Below are positions 17,701 to 25,364 of a DNA stretch of 52,753 nt, one piece after another. The notes below the pieces were generated by a model that was not told the DNA's origin, ran no database searches, and worked only from the letters and a program-made list of their open reading frames with translations. The stretch's first letter is position 1. Each line of letters starts with the position of its first letter. Source of the stretch: Bradyrhizobium oropedii (GTDB taxonomy: Bacteria > Pseudomonadota > Alphaproteobacteria > Rhizobiales > Xanthobacteraceae); contig NZ_JACMYO010000041.1 of NCBI RefSeq assembly GCF_020889685.1, positions 1-52,753 of the forward strand, read 5' to 3'. Position numbers and translations under genes: made by a program.

Positions 17701-18175
17701 AAGTCGCCAAGAGGTCCGAGTAGAGGCTGAGCTGGAGGACCGTGTTGCCCTTGGTCTCGCGGGCCAACTTGGTGTCGGTGACCTCGTATGTCCAGGCGCC
17801 CAAACCGCTTGGTGTCTCGACCCGTCGCAGCACGTCGGCTCGACCGCTCCAATGGCCATCCCGTAATGCCGCCTGAACGATCACCGCGTCACCGCGCGTC
17901 ATCGCCTGCCGCGTTTGGGTAACCGAGGCCTCATCGATGCCAACGCCGGCAATGACGGTGACGGTCCCGCCCTGCTCGGCGAGATGGTCGACAAAGCCCT
18001 GCTCATGGGTCTTGCCGCGCTCCACCAGCGCATCAAGGGTCGGATCATCGCGGAGCTTTGGCTTGGCCAGTTCGCCCTGCGCGACCTTGAGGTCGAGGTA
18101 CGTGAGGTAACGACAATTCAGGTGCCCAATCAGGTCGCCAGTGCTGAAGACGATCGCCCCACCGTACTTTTGCAT
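14777..18175 (-). CDS. RecB/Cas4-like nuclease fused to RNase H-like domain and SF1 helicase (TM0106 family)
   Basis: This 1132-aa protein combines three parts. The N-terminus (to about 240) is a Cas4/RecB-like PD-(D/E)XK nuclease: GRADVLR, then YEVTDTKL, and cysteines near residue 22 and in CEVCRWREPC that could hold an iron-sulfur cluster. A middle RNase H-like (DEDD) domain begins at IFFDFEGDPF. The C-terminal about 400 residues are a Dna2/NAM7-type SF1 helicase with Walker A GPPGAGKT, Walker B VDEAAQM, GDPRQLEQP and VDKFQGQEAPIV. It probably unwinds and cuts DNA or RNA ends. The start at 18175 has GGGGGAAGG just ahead. Proximity to PLD and PD-(D/E)XK genes suggests a defence cluster; relatives also occur outside defence islands. 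Confidence 0.9.
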   Translation of the reverse strand: MQKYGGAIVFSTGDLIGHLNCRYLTYLDLKVAQGELAKPKLRDDPTLDALVERGKTHEQGFVDHLAEQGGTVTVIAGVGIDEASVTQTRQAMTRGDAVIVQAALRDGHWSGRADVLRRVETPSGLGAWTYEVTDTKLARETKGNTVLQLSLYSDLLATLQQKVPETAHVVTPGTEYLPEAYRVADFAAFYRRVRRSLETFAAAPRPDGLYPDPVEHCEVCRWREPCASRRRADDHLSFVAGIAKTQIEELVRRGVGTMAELATLPIPLQWRPDRGTAPSYEKMREQARLQVEGRRAGQLLHETLPLVAEFGLFRLPEPSPGDIFFDFEGDPFVDGGGLEFLFGYLYANKDSTDAYVGDWVTTRQHERAAFERFIDFVTERLTKHPGLHIYHFAPYEPAALKRLMGRYATREDEVDNLLRAGVFVDLYAIVRQSIRASVESYSIKKLEPLYRFDRTVPLIDVGGAMARVQASLELADADGIDPGDQAAIIGYNRDDCASTRALRDWLEEVRGGLIAQGQTISRPQPKAAEISEDLSAWKRRVAGLVARLTADVPDDVAERSDEQQARWLLAHLIDFFGRENKAVWWEYFRLSDLSAEDLLHERAGVGELTFLGAVGGTVKTPIHRYRFAVQETDVRPDDDLKSVGGDKFGSVVAISDDDRTIDIKKRQDTASFHPEAVFAHKFVGNQVLAESVFRIGEHVADKGILGPGTYRAARDLLLKVAPRLRGQVLEQAGEPPLVAALRAALSLDQSVFPVQGPPGAGKTHAGARMICALVRDNRTVGVTANSHKVIRHLLDKSREAAAEQRLPIQCIQKVKDDPTSLPGLRQTTENPDFIDGLSNGCQVGGATSWFWARPDASGIVDVLFVDEAAQMSLANVLAVSQAAESIILLGDPRQLEQPIQGSHPDGVATSALDHVLGGHATIEASHGLFLGETWRLHPDICAFTSELFYEGRLRSHAGLERQEIRSSSPVNGVGLRYLAVQHVGNQNSSPEEADEIKRLVDEILSSNASWVDGAGKEAALRLEDILIIAPYNAQVFELQERLPGARIGTVDKFQGQEAPIVIYSMTTSTHSDAPRGMEFLYSANRLNVATSRAKCICVIVASPRLFEVECRTPRQMQLANAFCRYLELASVL

Positions 18176-18506
18176 CCTTCCCCCTAGACTGCTGCCGGAG
18201 CCCTAGGGACGCGGCTTTCGTAACTACGATACCGGCCTTTAGGCCGGCGCGAAAGGGAGGGCTGAGACACGCAAGGCGCGAATTGATCCGGCCAGGCTCA
18301 GCCTCCTCAAAGGCGCGGCATACCTGACGGCGTCCGGCGAGGAGGGCCGCGCCGATGCCAATGACATGAGATGCGCTCTGGCAATCATTCGGCAGCACCA
18401 GCGGTGCCGGGTTAAGGGTTATAAGCGGAAACCGCCTCGTCTTAAGGTTGAGCTTGCCTAACCGCTTGAGTTCTGGCCCTCTCTCCATTTTTAACCGGGG
18501 AAGCAT
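18176..18506. other. Divergent promoter region between the two nuclease genes
   Basis: About 330 bases lie between the start of the leftward nuclease-helicase and the rightward nuclease-like gene. It must hold both promoters. A small perfect hairpin (CCGGCC-TTTA-GGCCGG, 18232-18247) is present. No gene is supported. Confidence 0.5.
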
Positions 18507-19274
18507 ATGACGCAAAGTTCAGGGGTCTTCTTATTGCAAGGCGAGCACTCGCTGGTCCCGATGGAGCCCGGTCAATTCGCCAGCGAAGATGACTTCCAGC
18601 GGCTGTTATCCCGTTTTCCAGAATTGTTGGTCGGAGATCAGGTTGATCCTCAGAACCCCAGACGCTGGATTCTGGTCAAGCGCGAGCAATCAATTTCAAC
18701 GGGGGAAGTTGGAGCGTCGCTCTGGTCGATCGATCATGTGTTTCTGGACCAGGACGGCATTCCAACGCTAGTCGAGATAAAGCGACAGACCGACAGCCGG
18801 CTTCGACGTGAAGTTGTCGGCCAAATGCTAGACTACGCAGCAAACTGCATCACCTATTGGTCGCTCGAAACTCTACAGTCGGGCTTCGAGAAAACTTGCC
18901 GAGAGTTGGGGCGCGAGTCTGATGCGGCACTCCGCGAGCTCTTAGGAACGGATGATGGCGTCAGCGACTTCTGGGAGCGCGTGAGAACCAACCTTCAGGC
19001 CAAGAAGATCAGGTTGCTCTTTGTCGCAGACGTAATTCCGATCGAACTGCGGCGCATCGTCGAGTTTTTAAATGAGCAGATGGACCCTGCAGAGGTACTG
19101 GCCATCGAACTCCGTCAGTTTGCCAGCAAAGATCTCAAGACGATTGTACCAACCGTGTATGGCCAGACACAAGCGACCGCTCGAAAGCGGGCCGGTCCAG
19201 TGCAACGGTGGGACGAAACCACACTGTTCGAGAAACTCTCGCAGACCGTAGGTGAAAGGGTGATGACGAAATAG
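18507..19274 (+). CDS. PD-(D/E)XK nuclease-like protein, probably truncated by frameshift
   Basis: The 255-aa product contains a nuclease-like core: Asp76 in SIDHVFLDQDG, then Glu90-x-Lys92 in VEIKRQTDS, followed by the QMLDYAAN helix. This matches the D...ExK pattern of restriction-type and NucS-like nucleases. The fold continues with IRLLFVADVIP near residue 160-175. The reading frame ends soon after a conserved-looking stretch, while a second frame opening at 19256 continues with protein-like sequence to 19501. A 1-base loss in the GGG at 19258-19260 would explain this. It is divergent from the nuclease-helicase. A role in nucleic-acid cleavage is inferred from the motif only. Confidence 0.75.
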   Translation: MTQSSGVFLLQGEHSLVPMEPGQFASEDDFQRLLSRFPELLVGDQVDPQNPRRWILVKREQSISTGEVGASLWSIDHVFLDQDGIPTLVEIKRQTDSRLRREVVGQMLDYAANCITYWSLETLQSGFEKTCRELGRESDAALRELLGTDDGVSDFWERVRTNLQAKKIRLLFVADVIPIELRRIVEFLNEQMDPAEVLAIELRQFASKDLKTIVPTVYGQTQATARKRAGPVQRWDETTLFEKLSQTVGERVMTK

Positions 19275-19501
19275 CCGATCCGGCCCCAGATAATGTGAAG
19301 AAGGCAGAGTACGCTGCTGATCACTTCAACAGGCTGAACAAATGGCTCGAGAAAGAAGGAAGCTCTTCCCGGTATCAATTCAATATGCTCTGTCCTAAGA
19401 GCTTCAACGTATTCTTTCAAAAGCTTCGAGATCACGAACTTGCGGAGTTTCGCTCGGAGTTGGACGTGACGATCGCTAAAGCTATAAAGGCCGCTCCTTA
19501 A
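19275..19501 (+). pseudogene. Out-of-frame C-terminal tail of the PD-(D/E)XK-like gene
   Basis: In the next frame the sequence reads GDDEIADPAPDNVKKAEY and continues for about 75 protein-like residues (ADHFNRLNKWLEKEGSSS, FNVFFQKLRDHELAEF) to a stop at 19501. The frame is open only from 19256, overlapping the end of the preceding ORF by 19 bases. This fits one gene split by a single-base indel. It could instead be a separate 68-aa gene starting at GTG 19295, but no good ribosome binding site precedes that codon. Confidence 0.5.
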
Positions 19502-20150
19502 CGCACCCATTAGTAGTTGTGCACCGCGGGAGTGTCGTGTGGTGCAGCGGCCCGCGATTCTGCAGGGATCCACGCGCGGCTCCTCCCGGAAACTGCACAC
19601 CTTTTGAGCGATAGGCTGATAGGCTTCGTAGTCGCGCCAGAAATCGTCCGTGTGCAAGAAGAGGAATACGGGCAAGAGCTCATTTTTTCATGAACGAACG
19701 CGTCCGCTTCGGGTCATCTGCAGACTCACGCCTAACATCGGCATCACATCTGCTTCTCTTAAGAAGAGCAGACGTGACAAACTCAAAAACGCTAGTGCCG
19801 AGATTCGTAAAATGCTCGTGTAATGTAGGCAATTGACCTACCGATCGACGGCAATCTTAGGTCGAGTGACTGCGGGCTGTGCAAGCAGGGATCGAACTCG
19901 CAGACGGCGGATTTTTAGTTGGTTGAGCGAGAGAGGTTCAAAACCGGCCCCTTATGAGGGCTTTGTCTTTCGCGAAATGCCGTACCGTACCAATTTCCGG
20001 CGTTCTAGGATTCGGAGAAAAACGCATTCTCCAGGCCTATTCACGGCTCATTTTTAGTACGGCCGACATTCTCCAGCGCGAGAAAATGCATGAAAACGGC
20101 CGAGTTTTCGGACCTGTCTCCGTCTTGAGGTACGAAATGATAGGGCGCGG
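19502..20150. other. Gene-free stretch left of tRNA-Ser
   Basis: About 650 bases without a supported gene. Short open frames here lack start signals. This is the flank next to the 3' end of tRNA-Ser(GGA), where an integrated element would be expected to end. No clean second copy of the tRNA end was found within the window. Confidence 0.45.
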
Positions 20151-20240
20151 TGGCGGAGAGAGTGGGATTCGAACCCACGGTACGGTTTCCCGCACACACG
20201 CTTTCCAAGCGTGCGCCTTAAGCCACTCGGCCATCTCTCC
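20151..20240 (-). tRNA. tRNA-Ser (GGA anticodon)
   Basis: Read on the minus strand, a 90-nt class II tRNA starts GGAGAGATGGCCGAGTGG and ends with the matching acceptor TCTCTCC, discriminator G and an encoded CCA. The D-arm, the anticodon stem-loop CTTGGAAAG (anticodon GGA, reading UCC and UCU), the long variable arm typical of serine tRNAs and the GGTTCGAATCC T-arm are all visible. The 3' end points to lower coordinates, toward the accessory region. Confidence 0.97.
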
Positions 20241-20653
20241 GGGAGGCCTCTCTTGAAGGGACGGGGCGGATTTTGCAAGGGGCGCGCGGCCGGAGCACGA
20301 AATTTCCCCAATTGATTGAAAATATTGGGTAAATTGGCGGCGGCATCAGCCGGACCGCGCCGCCTTGTTTGCGGCTACGCGCGATTTTGGTCGGTGGCCG
20401 GTCAAAGACCGGCGCAAATCAGACCACGCGGTCGATCCATCGATCCTCGTCACGCCCAGGTGCGCAATTGCGCACCTCGGGGCACGCGGCTTTACCCCCG
20501 AGATCTCTTCCTTTGCTCGGGGCCCGTGGGTGCGATCGGCACCGGGCTCCCCGCGCCCTCTGCGAACAGAGCGGCCAGACGAAATGCGAAGCTCGGGCGA
20601 AACCTGCCGCGAGAATGCGGTTGCATGATTCACAGATCGCGCCACACCCTCGC
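20241..20653. other. Gene-free stretch right of tRNA-Ser
   Basis: About 410 bases upstream of the tRNA on its own strand, so its promoter lies here. The overlapping open frames on both strands are Arg/Pro/Gly-rich, lack start signals and look non-coding. Confidence 0.45.
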
Positions 20654-20956
20654 CGTCGTCCCTGCGAAAGCACTAGTGCATGCACATATCTTTTCGAGTC
20701 GAAAAACCGAATCTTGATCAAGCACTTACCTGGTCCGCGATGATGGAATTCGGCTAATGCGCGCCAACGAGAACGCGTTGTTTCTCTGTGGTCTTAGACC
20801 AAGTCTTTGAAAAGACTCCGAAAGATATGTGCATGCACTAGTGCGAAAGCAGGGACCCATAACCACAGACGGTTATCATTGATAGACGGTGGAACGACGA
20901 ATCCGGTTCGCTACACGGGCCGCGAAGTATCTGTCCCTGCTTTCGCACGGACGACG
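20654..20956. repeat. Palindromic repeat, family A, copy 1 (interrupted)
   Basis: The block begins CGTCGTCCCTGCGAAAG and ends GCTTTCGCACGGACGACG, inverted copies of each other as in the copies at 25365 and 40621. It is 303 bp only because a 173-bp element is inserted at 20671. Without the insert and one 6-bp duplication it would be 124 bp, close to the other copies (117 and 139 bp). Confidence 0.8.
20671..20843. mobile_element. MITE-like element, 173 bp, with 23-bp perfect terminal inverted repeats
   Basis: The two ends are perfect 23-bp inverted repeats starting CACTAGTGCATGCACATATC. They extend with a few mismatches to about 30 bp. The element is flanked by CGAAAG on both sides (20665-20670 and 20844-20849), as expected for a 6- to 7-bp target-site duplication. 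It carries no ORF, so it would need a transposase supplied elsewhere. It lies inside an older palindromic repeat, which gives the order of events. The transposase family is not identified. Confidence 0.8.
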
Positions 20957-21174
20957 CCCGGAAGAAGCCGCGACATTTCGGCTCAAGCTCCACCGTCGCT
21001 GGAATACTGGATCACCGGCGTATGCCCTCGCGGGTGATGACACCGAGTGCCCGGCTGCTTGATACTCGAATCCGAAACTGGCGAGGCTGCCGGCGTTACC
21101 GCCATTGCGATCGCGCCGCACCGAGGTGGGCACGGCGCCATGCGCCTTACCCATCCTCCACATTCAGTGTTCGC
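20957..21174. other. Intergenic region downstream of otsA
   Basis: About 220 bases between the family A repeat and the otsA stop; together with the repeat and the stretch from 20241 it forms a gene-free gap of about 930 bases. No gene or clear terminator seen. Confidence 0.4.
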
Positions 21175-22626
21175 TCAGTGATAGCGCGCGGCAAAATCCG
21201 CGGTGCGGCGCGGCCACAGGGTTGGTGGTTCCGGCAGCGCCGCGTTCCCCGCACTGTGCGTATCCTGCAGCGCTTCGATGAAATCGGCGAACCATTGCTG
21301 GATGGTGCCGCTGTTGAGCTTCTCCATCATCGCTTCCCAGCGCATCCGCCGCTCGGTCAGCGGCATCGCGAGCGCGGTTGCCAGGGTGCGGGCCATGCCG
21401 TCGATGTCGTGCGGGTTGACCAGCAATGCGGCGTCGAGCTCGTTCGCCGCGCCGGCGAATTTCGACAGCACCAGCACGCCGGGATCCGCCGGGTTCTGTG
21501 CGGCGACATATTCCTTGGCGACGAGGTTCATGCCGTCCTGCAGCGGCGTCACCACGCCGACCTGCGCCGTGCGATAGAGCCCTGCGAGCACGCCCTGGCC
21601 AAACCCCTTGTTGAGGTAGCGGATCGGCGTCCAGTCCACCTCGCCATGCACGCCGTTGACGTCGGTGACGAGCTTCGCCACCTCGCTGGCGAGATTGCCG
21701 TAGGCCTCGATCGCGCCACGAGACGGCGTTGCGATCTGCAACAGCGACACCGAACGTCTCAGGTTCGGATGCAGCGACCACATCTTGTCGAACGCCTTGA
21801 TGCGGTTGACGAGCCCCTTGGAATAATCGAGCCGGTCGACGCCGATCGCGAGCTTCTCGCCGTTGAGGCTACGCCGCAACCGCGTGACGTCGGGATGCGT
21901 CATCGCCTTGGTTGCCTGCTGCGCGAACTTGCCGGGATCGATGCCGATCGGAAACACCGCAGCGCGGGTGCGGCCGAACGACGAATTGATCACCCCGTCA
22001 CGCACCTCGAATTCGAGATCGTTCCGCACGTAGCTGAGGAAATTCTCGCAGTCCTCATCGGTCTGGAAGCCGATCAGGTCATAGGACAGCATCGCCTCGA
22101 TCAGCTCGCGATGATTGGGCACGCCCGCGATCACCGCGCGCGCCGGCCACGGCGTGTGCAGGAAGAAGCCGATCGGCTGCGTCACGCCGAGATCGCGCAA
22201 TTCGGCGCCGAGTGCGAGGAAGTGATAATCCTGGATCCAGAACACGGAATCGGGCTTGCGGAAGCGCAGCAATGCGCGCGCCATGAACGCGTTCACTTCG
22301 CGATAGCTCGTGTAGTCCTCGTGCGAGGCGCGAATCAGATCGGCGCGCGAATGCATCGCCGGCCACAGCGCCGAATTGGCGAAGCCTTCGTAGTAGCCGC
22401 CATAATGCGCGGCCGGCAGATCGAGCATCGCCAGCGCGCCCGCACCGAGAGCTTCGACTTCAGCGAAAGGTTCCTTGTGGTTCCCGTCGCGGACCCGTCC
22501 GCTGGAACCAACCCATATTGCCCCTGTCTTTTCCACCACCGGCAACAATGCCGCTGCAAGGCCCCCCGTCATGGGTTCGTTAGGTTTTCCGCGTGAGACG
22601 CGGTTCGATACGACGACGAGGTTCAC
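21175..22626 (-). CDS. otsA: Trehalose-6-phosphate synthase (OtsA)
   Basis: This 483-aa glycosyltransferase family 20 enzyme joins UDP-glucose and glucose-6-phosphate to give trehalose-6-phosphate in the cytoplasm. Family signatures are clear: VVVSNRV at the N-terminus with the glycine-rich MTGGLAAAL, WIQDYHFLALG, FFLHTPWPA, the RLDYSKGLVNRI motif, and TPLQDGMNLVAKEYVA near the C-terminus. Length is normal. The start is GTG at 22626 with AGGAGGGG about 7 bases ahead. otsB lies 213 bases upstream on the same strand, a gap large enough for a separate promoter, and an EcfG-like promoter is present there. The product supports osmotic, desiccation and heat tolerance. Confidence 0.97.
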   Translation of the reverse strand: MNLVVVSNRVSRGKPNEPMTGGLAAALLPVVEKTGAIWVGSSGRVRDGNHKEPFAEVEALGAGALAMLDLPAAHYGGYYEGFANSALWPAMHSRADLIRASHEDYTSYREVNAFMARALLRFRKPDSVFWIQDYHFLALGAELRDLGVTQPIGFFLHTPWPARAVIAGVPNHRELIEAMLSYDLIGFQTDEDCENFLSYVRNDLEFEVRDGVINSSFGRTRAAVFPIGIDPGKFAQQATKAMTHPDVTRLRRSLNGEKLAIGVDRLDYSKGLVNRIKAFDKMWSLHPNLRRSVSLLQIATPSRGAIEAYGNLASEVAKLVTDVNGVHGEVDWTPIRYLNKGFGQGVLAGLYRTAQVGVVTPLQDGMNLVAKEYVAAQNPADPGVLVLSKFAGAANELDAALLVNPHDIDGMARTLATALAMPLTERRMRWEAMMEKLNSGTIQQWFADFIEALQDTHSAGNAALPEPPTLWPRRTADFAARYH

Positions 22627-22658
22627 CAGGTCCCCTCCTGTTGGTCAACTCGCGTATT

Positions 22659-22683
22659 AACAACCATTCATCAAGATGGTTCC
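22659..22683 (-). promoter_or_regulatory. EcfG-type (general stress sigma) promoter before otsA
   Basis: On the minus strand GGAAC (22679-22683) is followed after 17 bases by GTT (22659-22661), 32 bases before the otsA start. This fits the alphaproteobacterial EcfG consensus GGAAC-N16/17-(c)GTT. Trehalose genes are known members of general stress regulons in this class, which adds weight. Confidence 0.55.
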
Positions 22684-22839
22684 TGATCAAGGAATCTCCC
22701 AAATGAAACCAAATTCTGGCAAAGGGATAGGGAACTCGCGGGAACTCGCGAAAAGAAAAATTCACGCGAGATGCACGCTACGACGCAAAACAACCGTATT
22801 CGGCCGTGCGTGGCGCAACGTGCGGTGCAGATGATTTGG

Positions 22840-23673
22840 TTAGGACAGGCTGACGTCCCTATCATCGTCGAGCAGGTGTGCGAGAAACGCGCGCACATCG
22901 CTCGGCCCGCCGAAATGTCCGTCGACGCCGAGTGCACGACGGCCGACCGAGAATGACAGACCGTTGAAGTCCGGCATGATCGCAAACACCGTCTCGTCGG
23001 TGACGTCGTCGCCGATGAAGAACGGACGGCGTCCATTGAACGGCTCATGCGTCATCAGTTCGAGCACGCCGGTCGCCTTGGTGAAGCCGGAATGCTTGAT
23101 CTCGCAGACGCTCTTGCCCGGCAGCACCTCGATCGGCGCATTCGGCAGTTCGGCGCGGATTAGCGACACCGCTTCATAGATCGCCTTCTCCGCCTGCGGC
23201 GCGAGCCGATAATGCAGCGCCAGCGAATAGCCCTTGTCTTCGAGCAGAATGCCGGGGCTGAGCTTTGCGATCGCGGCAAGGCGGCGCTTCAATTCCTTGT
23301 CGAGCGGCGGCGCATGTGCGGCGACCGCCTCGCTGTCCGGCTGCAACCGCATCTCGGCGCCATGGCCGCCGATCGCGGGAAACACGTCCGGCGCGAAGAT
23401 CAGATCGATGTCGTTGAGCGAGCGGCCAGAGACCAGCGCCAGCGCGCCGTTGGTACGCTCGTGCAAATGCTTCAGCGTGTTCGACAGTTCCGGCGGCACC
23501 CAGACCTCGCGCGGCGTCGGCGCGAAATCGAGCAACGTGCCGTCGATGTCGAGCAGCACCGCGGTCTGGCGGAGCGGCGGAATCAGCGATGCCGGCGCCG
23601 GCACGCTGTCGGTCGTCGCGCGAGGTGCGATGTCATCATCCAGAGGCATTTCGGCCACGTCATGCTTCGTCAT
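22840..23673 (-). CDS. otsB: Trehalose-6-phosphate phosphatase (OtsB)
   Basis: The 277-aa HAD-superfamily phosphatase removes phosphate from trehalose-6-phosphate. The nucleophile motif LLDIDGTLLDF has Asp42 and Asp44. Motif II is LALVSGRSL, the trehalose-phosphatase signature GHGAEMRL follows, and motif IV is FIGDDVTDE. Its ATG at 23673 lies 3 bases after the MFS stop, so it is co-transcribed with the transporter. otsA follows 213 bases downstream. The first about 35 residues are a poorly conserved leader. Confidence 0.96.
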   Translation of the reverse strand: MTKHDVAEMPLDDDIAPRATTDSVPAPASLIPPLRQTAVLLDIDGTLLDFAPTPREVWVPPELSNTLKHLHERTNGALALVSGRSLNDIDLIFAPDVFPAIGGHGAEMRLQPDSEAVAAHAPPLDKELKRRLAAIAKLSPGILLEDKGYSLALHYRLAPQAEKAIYEAVSLIRAELPNAPIEVLPGKSVCEIKHSGFTKATGVLELMTHEPFNGRRPFFIGDDVTDETVFAIMPDFNGLSFSVGRRALGVDGHFGGPSDVRAFLAHLLDDDRDVSLS

Positions 23674-23676
23674 AGT

Positions 23677-25164
23677 CTACTCCACAAATGCCAGTGGTCG
23701 CGCGACAGATTCGAGCGATTTCCGCTCGGCCGCGACGGCATAACGCCATGCGACGGCTGCGGCGACCAACATGAGTGCCGACCCCAAGAGGTAGCCGGCG
23801 AAGACGCTGTTGCGCGATCCGGTATCGATCAGCACGCCGAACAGCGCCGGTCCGATCACGCCGCCGATACCGGTACCGACCGCATAGAAGATCGCGATCG
23901 CGAGCGCGCGAACCTCCAGCGGAAACGTCTCGCTGACGGTGAGATAGGCAGCGCTCGCCGCCGGCGAGGCGAAGAAGAAGATCACCATCCAGGCGATGGT
24001 CTGGGTCTGCGCACTGAACACGCCGATCGAGAACAAATAGCCGGACAGCGCCAGCAGCACGCCGGACACAGCGTAGGTCAGCACGATCATGGTGCGGCGG
24101 CCGAGCGTATCGAACAGGCGGCCGAGCAGCAGCGGCCCGAGGAAGTTGCCGGCGGCGAAGGGGAGGATGTACCAGCCGACATTGCTGGCGGCGATGCCGA
24201 AGAAATCGGTCAGGATCAGCGCGAAGGTGAAGAAGATCGCATTGTAGAAGAAGGCCTGCGCGGCCATCAACGTCAGCCCGACCAGCGAGCGCTGCCGATA
24301 GGTGGAGAACAGCGTCACCGCGACCTCGCGCAGCGGCGTGTGATCGCGCATCCGGAGCTTGATCTTCTCAAAGCCCTCGCTCGGCTGTTCGCGACCGAGC
24401 ACGGAGGTTTCGATATCGGCGACGATCTTGTGCGCTTCTTCGGGGCGTCCGTGGATCATCAGCCAGCGCGGGCTTTCCGGAATCCACATCCGCATCAACA
24501 GCACGACGAGACCAAGCACCGCGCCGGTGAAATAGGCGATGCGCCAGCCGTGATCCGGCGCAAGCAACGCGGGATCGAGCAGGATGATGGCGCTCAGCGC
24601 ACCGATCGCAGCGCCAATCCAGAAGCTGCCGTTGATGACGAGATCGGTCCAGCCGCGATAGCGCGCCGGCACCAGCTCCTGAATGGTCGAATTGATCGCA
24701 GTGTATTCGCCGCCGATGCCGGCGCCGGTGAGGAAGCGAAACAGCGCGTAGCTCGCGACGTTCCACGACAGCGCGGTCGCGGCGGTCGCCGAGAGGTAAA
24801 CCGCGAGCGTGATGAAGAACAGCTTCTTGCGCCCGATCCGGTCGGTGAGCCAGCCGAAGCCGAGCGCGCCAAGCACGGCGCCGGCGAGATAGGCGCTGCT
24901 GGCAAGACCGACATCGGCGTTGGAGAAGCCCATCGTCGGGCTCTCCTTGAGCGCCCCCGACAACGCGCCTGCGAGCGTCACTTCGAGCCCGTCGAGAATC
25001 CAGGTGATCCCGAGCGCCAGCACGACGCGGGTGTGAAAGCCGCTCCAGCCGAGATTGTCGAGCCGCAGCGGAATCGAGGTCTCTATGATGCGGTCGTCAC
25101 CGGGCATGGCTGGAGCCACCGCCTCGTGCGTCGTCGCAGAGCTCAATTGTGTCCGCTGTGTCAT
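23677..25164 (-). CDS. MFS transporter (sugar/metabolite type)
   Basis: The 495-aa membrane protein has about 12 hydrophobic segments and MFS signatures: GFGWLTDRIGRKK between TM2 and TM3 and its repeat LLGRLFDTLGRRT in the second half. The Arg-rich IPESPRWLMI loop near the middle is typical of the sugar-porter and metabolite:H+ symporter branches. It likely lies in the inner membrane. The start at 25164 (MTQRTQLSS) is chosen because the upstream extension reads into repeat-rich DNA. It is the first gene of an operon with otsB 3 bases downstream, which hints at transport of trehalose, glucose or a related osmolyte; the substrate is not evident from sequence. Confidence 0.88.
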   Translation of the reverse strand: MTQRTQLSSATTHEAVAPAMPGDDRIIETSIPLRLDNLGWSGFHTRVVLALGITWILDGLEVTLAGALSGALKESPTMGFSNADVGLASSAYLAGAVLGALGFGWLTDRIGRKKLFFITLAVYLSATAATALSWNVASYALFRFLTGAGIGGEYTAINSTIQELVPARYRGWTDLVINGSFWIGAAIGALSAIILLDPALLAPDHGWRIAYFTGAVLGLVVLLMRMWIPESPRWLMIHGRPEEAHKIVADIETSVLGREQPSEGFEKIKLRMRDHTPLREVAVTLFSTYRQRSLVGLTLMAAQAFFYNAIFFTFALILTDFFGIAASNVGWYILPFAAGNFLGPLLLGRLFDTLGRRTMIVLTYAVSGVLLALSGYLFSIGVFSAQTQTIAWMVIFFFASPAASAAYLTVSETFPLEVRALAIAIFYAVGTGIGGVIGPALFGVLIDTGSRNSVFAGYLLGSALMLVAAAVAWRYAVAAERKSLESVARPLAFVE

Positions 25165-25364
25165 CAGAATGAACCAATGAGAAAAGCCCCGGAACGACGT
25201 GTTCCAAGGTTCGCTCTCTCGGAATTGCGGCAAACGGAGTGCCCGCCACGCGATGTCAACGCCGCAGGCCAGCAAGGGTTCCCGCAATGCGGCATAGGAA
25301 CCGCGGTCACAGGGAACGCGCCGAAAGGTCGCGTTGAAGCACCAGTTCGAGTTGGATTGATGCT
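25165..25364. other. Upstream region of the MFS-otsB operon
   Basis: Together with the following repeat this makes a 337-base gap between the MFS start and the chemoreceptor stop. It must hold the MFS-otsB promoter; I could not place one confidently. Confidence 0.4.

Noticed and set aside
19250..19275. Programmed -1 frameshift in the nuclease-like gene (AAAGGGT)
   Set aside because: The heptamer is not in the correct phase relative to the upstream frame, and no downstream stimulatory structure was evident.
19875..19960. tRNA-like fragment (GAGTTCGATCCCTGC on the minus strand)
   Set aside because: The T-arm-like stem has mismatches and no matching acceptor or anticodon stem could be formed; it may be chance or a very decayed tRNA end.
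20316..20743. Overlapping open frames right of tRNA-Ser
   Set aside because: All are short, Arg/Pro-rich, without ribosome binding sites, and overlap repeat DNA.
20654..20956. CRISPR array
   Set aside because: The repeats are inverted pairs, not regularly spaced direct repeats; no array was seen anywhere in the window.
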